Assembly: GCA_038049695.1 (NCBI GenBank)
Contig: CP142455.1
Location: 65,916,501 to 65,980,500 of the forward strand
Direction: 5' to 3'
Length of the DNA stretch: 64,000 nucleotides
From: Cinnamomum chago
Lineage: Eukaryota; Streptophyta; Magnoliopsida; Laurales; Lauraceae
Below are positions 56,230-64,000 of this stretch, one piece after another (position 1 is the stretch's first letter; each line of letters starts with the position of its first letter). The notes below the pieces were generated by a model. That model saw nothing but the letters and a program-made list of their open reading frames with translations, did not search any database and was not told the DNA's origin. Made by a program: the position numbers and the translations under genes.

Positions 56230-56447
56230 ACGCCTTAACTCAACACAAAGCCTTCTAAAACCCTCGGGCTCCAAAAATAATAAGAATTCTGGAGTTAAGC
56301 ATGCTCGGACGGAAGCGGTACTGGGATGGGTGCGTGCACGTGGGCCAAAATGGACAACTTTATGCTGAGTTGAGCTGAGAAGTCCTTGCATGCGTACATG
56401 GGCCAAAGTGGATAATTTTATGCTGAGTTGGGCAGGGTTGTGACAGT
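56230..56447 (+). mobile_element. Cassandra-type LTR fragment bearing 5S rRNA-like sequence
   Basis: GGAGTTAAGCATGCTCGGAC and then GGTACTGGGATGGGTG (56289-56331) match the internal Pol III promoter region of plant 5S rRNA. Text after it, AAGTCCTTGCATGCGTACAT, GGGCCAAAGTGGATAA and GGGCAGGGTTGTGACA, is typical of the region after the 5S part of Cassandra LTRs. The phrase CCAAA-TGGA-AA-TTTATGCTGAGTT occurs twice. Only a partial LTR is recognised. It is an old fossil. Confidence 0.7.
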
Positions 56448-56449
56448 TT

Positions 56450-56944
56450 GGTCATTGCATTTTAGGTTTCTCAGGCACTTCTTTGCCTCCGTAGATTTGC
56501 AAAATTTGATAGGGGGAGATGGAGACCGAGGAATCAATGGAAAGGAGAATTTTTTATGGGTTGAGGGAATTTAGAAAGTTCTCTATCACTTTTCCTCTCT
56601 TCACCCAAATGTGGCCGAGAAACCGAGGGAAACCAGAGAAGATCTCTCTTCCAGAACGTTGCATTTTTCAAAGTGGAATCGTTGCAACCAATCCCACAAA
56701 AATGTTGAATAGCCTTGGCATCCATCTCGTAGATTAGTTAGATTCTAATCTAGGCCTTCAAGTGTGCATGGGGTTCAAGGCATGTTGAAACTGATCATGT
56801 ATTCTTAGAACCAAGCTATGATCAAATTTCTGACATTCATGGTAATGGAATACATTTACCATCATCACCATCCAAATGGTTGCAAGTGATAATTAAATTA
56901 CAAGAAATAAGTCAAAAAGCTAATGAAACTGAAGAAAGAACTTT
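56450..56944. other. No recognisable gene
   Basis: A 72-codon frame at 56519-56737 has no recognisable features. Nothing else seen. Confidence 0.4.
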
Positions 56945-56945
56945 C

Positions 56946-57115
56946 AACTTTAATGATTACTGACTCTTATTATTGAGAGGTATTTATAGACTTTTAAATT
57001 AAGATAAGCTCTAAATAAATTTCTTCATTTGAACTTTAATGATTACTGATTCTTATTATTGAGAGGTATTTATGGACTTTCAAATTAAGAGAAGCTCTAA
57101 ATAAATAATTTTCTT
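56946..57115. repeat. 86-bp tandem duplication
   Basis: AACTTTAATGATTACTGA followed by TCTTATTATTGAGAGGTATT and AAGCTCTAAATAAAT occurs from 56946 and again from 57032 with few changes. Confidence 0.9.
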
Positions 57116-58580
57116 CTCCCCCAAACTCTTATCCCTCCCATGAAAAACTTGTCCTATCAAATTACATTTCAAGTCATCTATGTGGTATCTTTGATGATAA
57201 GAACCACTTCAATTTTTACTTAAAAATAGTCTCTATCTTAATTTTAATTAAAGTTACAGAAATTTATAAATTTTAATTACTCCTATTGACATAATTCTCC
57301 TTAAAAAAAGGTTCAAGACTAATGGTTAATGGTAAAAGCATTTTGGCCAATTTAAGGCTTATATTTTATTGAACTTTTCTGTTGCAGGTAAATGTTAAGA
57401 TCATTTTTATAGAAACTTTCTTTTGGACTACTACTATTTAAAATTAAGTAAAAATGGAAATGGACCGGGTTGGTTGAGTCTTTGTCCAGGGGCTGTCCAT
57501 TTAGATATAGCCTGTTTGTCCGGTTTGCATTGAATTCTTAGAAACTACTCTTCTTCTTTTTTATGATGTGGGTATTCCTAAGGTCTTTGATCTAATAAGA
57601 CTAATCCCCATGAAGGCGCCCGCTAAACTCACACAAACACACATTGGACAAATCTGGAGTAATTTCGAGCACAAAATGTAAAGAGCAAACCCACACCTTA
57701 TGGTGGAGTCCCTTGTGGATTTGAATTTCATAGTAAAGTGATAAGAATACTAAGAAAGTAAGGTGTTATAATTAGGTGGATATGAAGAGGAACCTCACTT
57801 TCCTTCGCTTTGATTTTTAGGGTGGGGTAGTCATTTCTTACCCCATTTCTACCCTAGGCAAGTAACCTTGAGAATGGGGGCATATGCATATGCCCTTGTA
57901 TTGCCCCACTATCATGCCAAAAGGGAGCTTATACGATCACTCTTTAGAAACATTCGCCTTTACTTCTTCAATTTTAGCCTATATAATTGGAAGGTATTAT
58001 GGGTTTCTTTTTTTCTTTTTTTTGGGTGGGTGGGTGGGTGGGTGGGGTGTGAAGAGGAAGGTATTATGTTAAAATTTTAGGAACTCAATTTAGCCAAGAA
58101 AACAAATGGTCCCCGAGGGATATATCCAACTCATGGGCCTAGTTTTGACTAGAATAAAATAATGTATGGCCCTTCTTTCCTGATATATCAGGTGGAGGCA
58201 AGACATAATTGGGAGTGACCCGAAAAAACCCATTCGTGGATAACAGTCCTAAGAAATTAATCCATTAAGGGGCTGATCATCGGTCGAGCCGGGGCTGGCT
58301 AGCTCACTTGCAACCCTAACCAGAAATCCCTAACCATAAAGCCCGAAAGTTATGGAGCTGTAAAATTTGCACAGCATTGAGTCAGGCCTTAGAAGCGAGT
58401 GAAACCTTGTCCAACCAACCTAACTTACTCAAATCACAATTCGAACAACCAGAATTTACTTGATCCAAGGACAATTCTGGAATCATCCAACTCCCTCACC
58501 ATTTTCTTCTCCCCTTGAACGCTTTAATCGTGTGTAACATAAACAACTGCTATTATTTTCCATTCACTCATCCCTCCCTC
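57116..58580. other. Intergenic; no recognisable gene
   Basis: Contains a (GGTG)n-like tract (58024-58047). The right end is the upstream region of the small gene that follows. Confidence 0.45.
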
Positions 58581-58583
58581 CTC

Positions 58584-58589
58584 TATAAG
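58584..58589 (+). promoter_or_regulatory. TATA box of the small basic-protein gene
   Basis: TATAAG in a pyrimidine-rich context, about 120 bp before the intron donor and 230 bp before the ATG. The spacing fits a start of transcription near 58615. Confidence 0.6.
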
Positions 58590-58812
58590 ACCATCATATC
58601 TTCATTTTCCTTCACTTCTTTCAGAAACCCTTTTCTTCTTCCCTCTGTCCAATCTAATAAGAATCCTTCTTTAATCAAAGAATCTCACCATCATTTCAAT
58701 CAAGGTATATTTTCTCATCCTTCAGACTTTAGTCTACACAATCCCTTTCTTTCATCTAAAATTATTAAGTCTTGGTTTCTCTAATTGTATCTTATTTTGT
58801 GTAGGTCTCGCG

Positions 58813-59028
58813 ATGGCGATGATAGTTCATCAGCTTGGGAAGCTGGTGAGTAGGGTGAAGTCAAAATTGCGGGTGATGAAGACAAAGAAGGTCTATGATA
58901 AGATCGATAAGAGCGAAAGCATGAGGGTGGAGATAAAGAGCAGGAAAGCACAGAAACTCATCGCGGAGACCCTCAAGATAGCTGACAAGATTTCAGACTC
59001 GCCGCGACACAAAAGCTCTTTACTTTGA
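58813..59028 (+). CDS. Small basic protein (71 aa), unknown function, with 5' UTR intron
   Basis: The product begins MAMIVHQLGKLVSRVKSKLR, is rich in Lys and Arg (K/R about 30%), and has a helical-looking middle (SMRVEIKSRKAQKLIAETLK) and a Ser/Pro-containing C-terminus. A TATA box at 58584 and a pyrimidine-rich leader precede a clean GT-AG intron in the 5' UTR (58705-58804, CAAG/GTATAT to TGTGTAG/GTC), with the ATG 8 bp after the acceptor. This architecture argues for a real, expressed gene rather than a chance frame. I recognise a general likeness to short plant proteins sharing an SMRVEI-SRKA-KLI-ETLK pattern but can give no name or function. No signal peptide or membrane segment is seen. 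It could be nuclear by its charge (inference). Confidence 0.7.
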   Translation: MAMIVHQLGKLVSRVKSKLRVMKTKKVYDKIDKSESMRVEIKSRKAQKLIAETLKIADKISDSPRHKSSLL

Positions 59029-60636
59029 GTAGTTTTGATCTATTTCATAACATGTAATGGTTTGAGATGAGACCCTTCACTTGCATACTTATAGAAATCT
59101 AGTGAGTCTTAAACATTAAGTAAAATCTCAAAGTCCTCTTCTTGTAAAGATTTAGTTTCTCTCTCATACTTTTAGTTATTGTTACAATCAAATCTTTCTA
59201 AAAGTAAGTTTAGAAGTTAGTAATGGTTTTAAGCTGTTTTCGTCGTTGTATTATGTAACAGTTTCAGCAGCTTATTATACACTGCGATTCAAGGAAAAGA
59301 ATAATTCATATTATAATTCATATTACAATTTCATATTATAAACTGGAGAATTTCATCAATTTTATTTTCTATTATTTTGAAAATAAATGTCATTGGATTG
59401 GATTGGAATGCTACATCAGCATTCACATGACAAGTCTTTGCCTGACTGTTGCAGGTGCTGAATAGCATTCAAAACCATCAACCATGATGTGAACAGTACT
59501 TCTGTATTTTTCTCTTTTTCACTCTTTCATCATTTCCAAGTCTTTATAGATGAGGACCACCAACAATGAAGAATTTACCATTTCTTTTTAATTTTTAACA
59601 GTTGCAACCTCTTTCTGGTGATGCTTTAATTCGCTTCATTTCACTTGATTTTAAAAATAAAATCACCAAACGGTTCCACAAAATGGATGGATCAGTGGAT
59701 CAGTTTTAACAGTTTCCGCTTAGAGTAGTGTTCCAATTTTCAAAACCACTATTGTTATTAATTACTTGTCTGACTCTTCATAATTCCTGGTGCCTTTTTT
59801 TTTTTTTTTTTTTTTCATTTTGACCAACTATACTGCTGAGGGTATCCTATGTTTGTAATAAATTGATTCTAATTGATGTAAGTTCAATCTGGTGCAACAG
59901 AACATCAATCGCTGGGGTAATTAACCTTTTCTAAAATTAAACCTCTCCCCTTCCTCTGGAGTTGGGCCAAAATTCACTCCAAAGAAAATGGTCCCCACTC
60001 TTAGATTAATCATGTCTAATAGACATGATTTAAGAAAATTAAAAAGAAAAGCAGTAAACTGGGTGAATCACGTGAAAGCCACATGTTTCATGAGTGATCA
60101 ATTATTCAATATCACGGTGGATCCTACTCTGATTATATTGAAATTTGACTCAACACAAATGAAAGGAGAAAGGTTTATTATCAATGGTTCAGATTTAGGA
60201 AGTTGGTCCAGTGATTTTTAATATTGGCCAGACATACTTTATCTACGCGAGTATATCTTTTCTCATTCTTCAGGAGACTACTACAGAGCATCTTTGTGAA
60301 GTGATAACTGATGTGGTCTATATAAACTAACAGGCTGATGTGGACTATAATGAATTTATTGATACTAGAACCTGCGGTTTTTTTTTTTGGATCTGGATTA
60401 AGCTTGCAATTATTATGATAAGATGTTTTAAATAAAAGATAACAGCTGCAGCTAAAACTTGAAATTGCAAACTTCTTTTAGTTGCAATAATTATCCAATG
60501 TGGAGCACTAATGCCCTTGGACTGATCCTGTAAAATGGGCCACTGGGTGTCCCCCATAGCGGAGAAGGAAAGAATGGAGTGTCATCTAGGATATGAGGAT
60601 AGGAGACACATAAAATCTTAATGTTTATCATGCTAA

Positions 60637-60640
<4 letters not shown>
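59029..60640. other. 3' region of the small gene, then intergenic
   Basis: AATAAA-like signals occur near 59381. A 77-codon frame at 59988-60221 has no recognisable features. A T run lies at 59796-59815. Confidence 0.4.

Positions 60641-60669
<29 letters not shown>
60641..60669. repeat. (TA)14 microsatellite
   Basis: Uninterrupted TA dinucleotides. Confidence 0.9.
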
Positions 60670-60672
<3 letters not shown>

Positions 60673-61566
60673 ATAAGAGAATTTTAAAATCTAGCCATTT
60701 ATGAAAATATGGATTCATTGAGTCTTTGAAATCAAATTTCTATTTTGACCGCCTATTTTATAGCTTTAAATGAGATGGTTATGATCAATTTTATTATGTT
60801 TTATGAATAGTTAATCCAAAAACTCTCATATAATCACTGTAAATGCGGGATGTGGGAGGTGGTAGAGGATGTGAATTTAAATTGTAAATCTTGTAAATTA
60901 AGATTATGGTTTTAAATCTCAGCTGTACAGTTAGTGAAAAACATTGTGTATTGTACAATGGAATACCCATGTGACCAATGGTTTAGATATGTGGGCATTG
61001 TCCCATCCATCAATGTAAAGCAAAAGCAAAAGAAAGAGTGGCGAGCATGGACTAATTTTCAATGCGTGCGCGTACATCGCTAGTACAATTTAATAGAAGG
61101 CCAGCTTCGGCAGAGAACGGACAAGTTATCTAAAATCGTGTTTCACGACCAACTACTAATAACACTTCAAGCCTCACAAATATACTGGCAATGCTTTGAA
61201 AATATCGTGATAAATTGTTATGTATTCAAATGGGGTGTTGTCAGTATATCTTGATATTTAAGGCTTGGGTTTTTGGTAAAAGGTTTTTATTTAAAAATGT
61301 TTGCGGAATTTGAAACATCACAAGAAAATCACCATTTTTAACATATTTTTTGTATTTTCTAAAATTCTTTGTATTATGTTTTTAGCACAAGAAAAATAAT
61401 TAAAAATTGTTTGAGAGTTTGTTATGTATATGTAGTTTTTAATTATTTGGTCAGTGTTGATTAGTATTTTCCTAATAACATCTAAAGAGAACAGGCAAAT
61501 TTGAAAATATCCTAAAATTTAAATATTTTTAACATTTTTATTAGAGGATAATTTCCTCCACAAAAT
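60670..61566. other. No recognisable gene
   Basis: AT-rich intergenic DNA. Nothing supported. Confidence 0.45.
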
Positions 61567-61641
61567 GATTTTTGACAATGACTCATATCCACATATTAAA
61601 TGGCAAAGGCATGTATAAGTCTGTCATTGAGAGAAGTCTCT

Positions 61642-61672
<31 letters not shown>

Positions 61673-61795
61673 GACAATGACTCATATCCACATATTAAAT
61701 GGCAAAGGCATGTATAAGTCTGTCATTGAGAGAGAAGGCATGTGTAAGTCTCTCATATAGAGAGAGATGAAGGCATGTATAAGTTTTTCATATAC
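61567..61795. repeat. 97-bp tandem duplication with (GA)n
   Basis: GATTTTTGACAATGACTCAT followed by CCACATATTAAATGGCAAAG and GCATGTATAAGTCTGTCATT occurs at 61567 and 61664. The GA tract at 61641-61667 ends the first unit. Two shorter GGCATGTRTAAGT copies follow. Confidence 0.9.
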
Positions 61796-63645
61796 ATATA
61801 CTAGCAACAAACGCCCAGGTTAAGCTTGGCTCAAAAAAATATATTTAAAGTTTGGATACATATTAGTAGAAAGAAAATAAATTTAAAAGAAAAAATTGTT
61901 ATTTATCATTCTTAAAATTCTATATATCAAAATATAAATTGTGAATAAAATGAAGTAAACTTGCACGTGAAAGAATACAATGAAAAAATTAGGAAGGTTG
62001 TTCAAATCTAAACTCAATTCAACCAAATCCTAAAAGAAAATTGAAATTGAGAAAAGTGGGGTGCTCTCTTGCACATTTCAAAAAACATGGATAGATTGAA
62101 TTCTAAATGTGTAGGAAAGAAAAGAGAGGAATTGATATAGAATGGGCCCAAATGTCGCATGGCAACCCATTTACCACCGGGCATCATAAGAGTGACATTT
62201 AAATTCAAATCAAGAAAAGGTAATGGGTAATTAAGTTTTTTTTCGTATATAAACACCCGTACTGCTATAAGATCCAAAAAATTGTGTAGATACATCATTA
62301 AATAGTGCAAAATAAGCTCCCAATACATAAATCAATACAACAAAATGGTAAAATCGTTAGCATGCACACATACAACATAGAAGTACACATACTATGTTCA
62401 TGAGAGAGAGTGGTGATTAGGCTATCGGAGAGGCCCCTCCATCGAATCCACATAATAACAGTGTATTGATAATCCAGAGTCACATTTGTAATCGCAATAC
62501 ACATTTGTTCGCAACTACAAAATCATAAAAAAGAAAAGAAAATCCTAGACCCTGCTCCATAACCAAAAAAAAAAGTGTAAACAAAATTATCATATAAAAA
62601 GCATATCAACAGCAATAACTTTTACAACCATAGATTTTCAAAAAAAGGCCCCACTTTCATATCACCATTAATCCAAAATCTGACAGTTCTATTTTTGTGG
62701 TTGGAAAATGTCCACCGCCGAAACATGTAATATAAATACCAGGTCAGATCCTGATTGGAAGCGGCCCCTTCTTTCACTACAAAATCAATCAAGGAGGATT
62801 GTAAACATCTAGTTGGAGGGTGGGTTGAGAGATAGTGAGATAAAAGGTGGGGTTGCATGTGGGGTAGAGAGAGGAACGGTTGAGATAGGCATGGAGACGT
62901 GGAGATGAGAAGAAACTCCTATAATATAGAAATTAGCTTTAGAAGATTAGTTTTATAATTGGATGGATTCTATTTGGTTGGGGATATATATCCACAGTTT
63001 AAAAGAGAGATTTTGGGATATATTAATTGAGTAGATAGAATATAGGTTGTTTGAATTTGAATGTGATGAGATGAGATAATTGTGGGTGTGATTTGGAGAA
63101 GAGGAAATCTGAAGAGGTGCAGTGGCCCGCATTAAACTTAAAGCTGTGTGTGTTTTTATAAGTATTTTTCTGAAATGAGAAATTATGGGTGGCGGTGACA
63201 TGGCACCCTGTACATATTCCCTCCCATTTGCTTTGATATATATATAATAAGCGTCAAATATAGGTGTCATATTTATAGGTGCTTTCTCTCTCAATGACTC
63301 TCTCTCTCTATAAAGTAGATAAATTTACTAGTCAAGTAATATAGGTGTCAAATTTTGACTAATCAATTGAGAGACCTACAAAAATTGAATGAGTGTGATA
63401 TCTGAATAGTGGCACTTCAAAAGTAGAGGGTAGTGTGTGTGGCAGAGATTGGTCATGTGGATATGGGGTCAGGTCAGTTAAGCTTTAAAGTATTCCAAAG
63501 CTAGAGGCTTTCCATTCCTAAAGATTCCTCTCTAATCCCCTGCTAATGGTGGGCTCAATTCTAGGTGGGGTGCGATTGGGCAAACTTGTGGTATGACTTG
63601 GGTTTATGGTAAATAACCAAATTAAATTAGAGGGGCCAAGGGCTT
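61796..63645. other. No recognisable gene
   Basis: AT-rich. Minus-strand frames at 62014-62328 and 62953-63294 show no recognisable domain. The minus strand around 62600-63100 has the pyrimidine-rich texture of a plant promoter or leader, but I find no gene after it. Confidence 0.4.
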
Positions 63646-63649
63646 GGAC

Positions 63650-64000
63650 CTTGGGTTCATAAATGGCTTAAGTGCAAGTCTAAATTCCTCTTGGGCAACA
63701 AAATACAGGCTTGATCCTGAAGCTTGTGAAAAGAACCTTAAGAGACGCTTGGATAGACATGATCATACCATCATCAGTGCCAGTGATAATAATGTCGTCT
63801 ACATACACAAGGAGAACAGTAACACCAGTGGATGTTGTTTGCAAAAAAAGAGACGGATTGTAAGGGCTTTGAGTAAAGCCACTTGTGCATAGGGAACCCC
63901 TAAAAGTTTCGAACTAGGCCCGAGGAGATTACTTCAAACTATAAAGAGACTTCCGTAGGCGACAGACATATTTTTTAGATGGAGAGGTGACTCCCTATGG
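63650..64000 (-). mobile_element. Ty1/Copia reverse transcriptase fragment, continues past the window
   Basis: The minus strand gives SLYSLKQSPRAWFETF, GFTQSPYNPSLFF and, near 63800, TGVTVLLVYVDDIIITGTDD, the palm region of Copia reverse transcriptase with the YVDD catalytic motif. The 5' part lies beyond the right edge of the window. Broken in at least one place. Confidence 0.85.

Noticed and set aside
59988-60221. 77-codon plus-strand frame
   Set aside because: No recognised features and no supporting signals beyond an ATG.
62014-63294. Minus-strand frames of 68-113 codons
   Set aside because: No recognised domains. The region looks like promoter or spacer DNA, and I could not find a consistent gene model.

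Overview
This window is nuclear DNA of a flowering plant. It carries intron-split genes of plant-specific families (an AAE18-type peroxisomal acyl-activating enzyme and a TRICHOME BIREFRINGENCE-LIKE wall acetyltransferase), very long introns, and dense AT-rich transposon sequence. Plant-only element lineages are present: Tat-type Gypsy, Cassandra, gag-protease LTR elements, hAT MITEs and cargo-carrying Mutator-like elements (MULEs). I cannot name the species from sequence alone. Introns of 6 kb and perhaps over 12 kb suggest a large, slowly purged genome, such as that of a magnoliid or another woody lineage (inference).

Layout. 1-12.6 kb: repeat-filled DNA, most likely one giant intron of the acyl-activating enzyme gene. 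It holds a hAT MITE, old LTR remnants, a gag-protease LTR element with a near-perfect target duplication, and a Copia remnant. 12.6-19.2 kb: the last six exons of the AAE18-like gene (+ strand), interrupted by a hAT MITE and a second gag-protease LTR element. 21.9-29.5 kb: a two-exon TBL gene on the minus strand with a 6.2 kb intron; a SINE sits just upstream of it. 31.3-41.4 kb: a very young Tat-lineage Gypsy element. Its two 715-bp LTRs differ by one base in my reading. It carries an antisense Transposase_28-type gene and a 49-bp tandem array of about 21 copies. 42.1-54.6 kb: three non-autonomous MULEs. Two belong to one family and hold different cargo, one piece being a broken aspartic protease gene. 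The third has roughly 290-bp terminal inverted repeats around the DYW end of a PPR gene. Between them lies a processed RPL31 pseudogene with its own 15-bp target duplications. 55.5-56.5 kb: a LINE RNase H remnant next to a 5S-bearing Cassandra fragment. 58.6-59.3 kb: a small gene for a 71-residue basic protein with an intron in its 5' UTR. 63.6-64 kb: a Copia reverse transcriptase fragment that runs off the right edge.

Probably functional host genes: AAE18-like (3' part), TBL, and the small basic-protein gene. Clear host-gene wrecks: the RPL31 retrocopy, the aspartic protease fragment and the PPR-DYW fragment. No tRNA gene, intact rRNA gene or CRISPR array was seen. The genes are unrelated in pathway. 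The common thread is how mobile DNA builds the introns, promoters and spacers around them.
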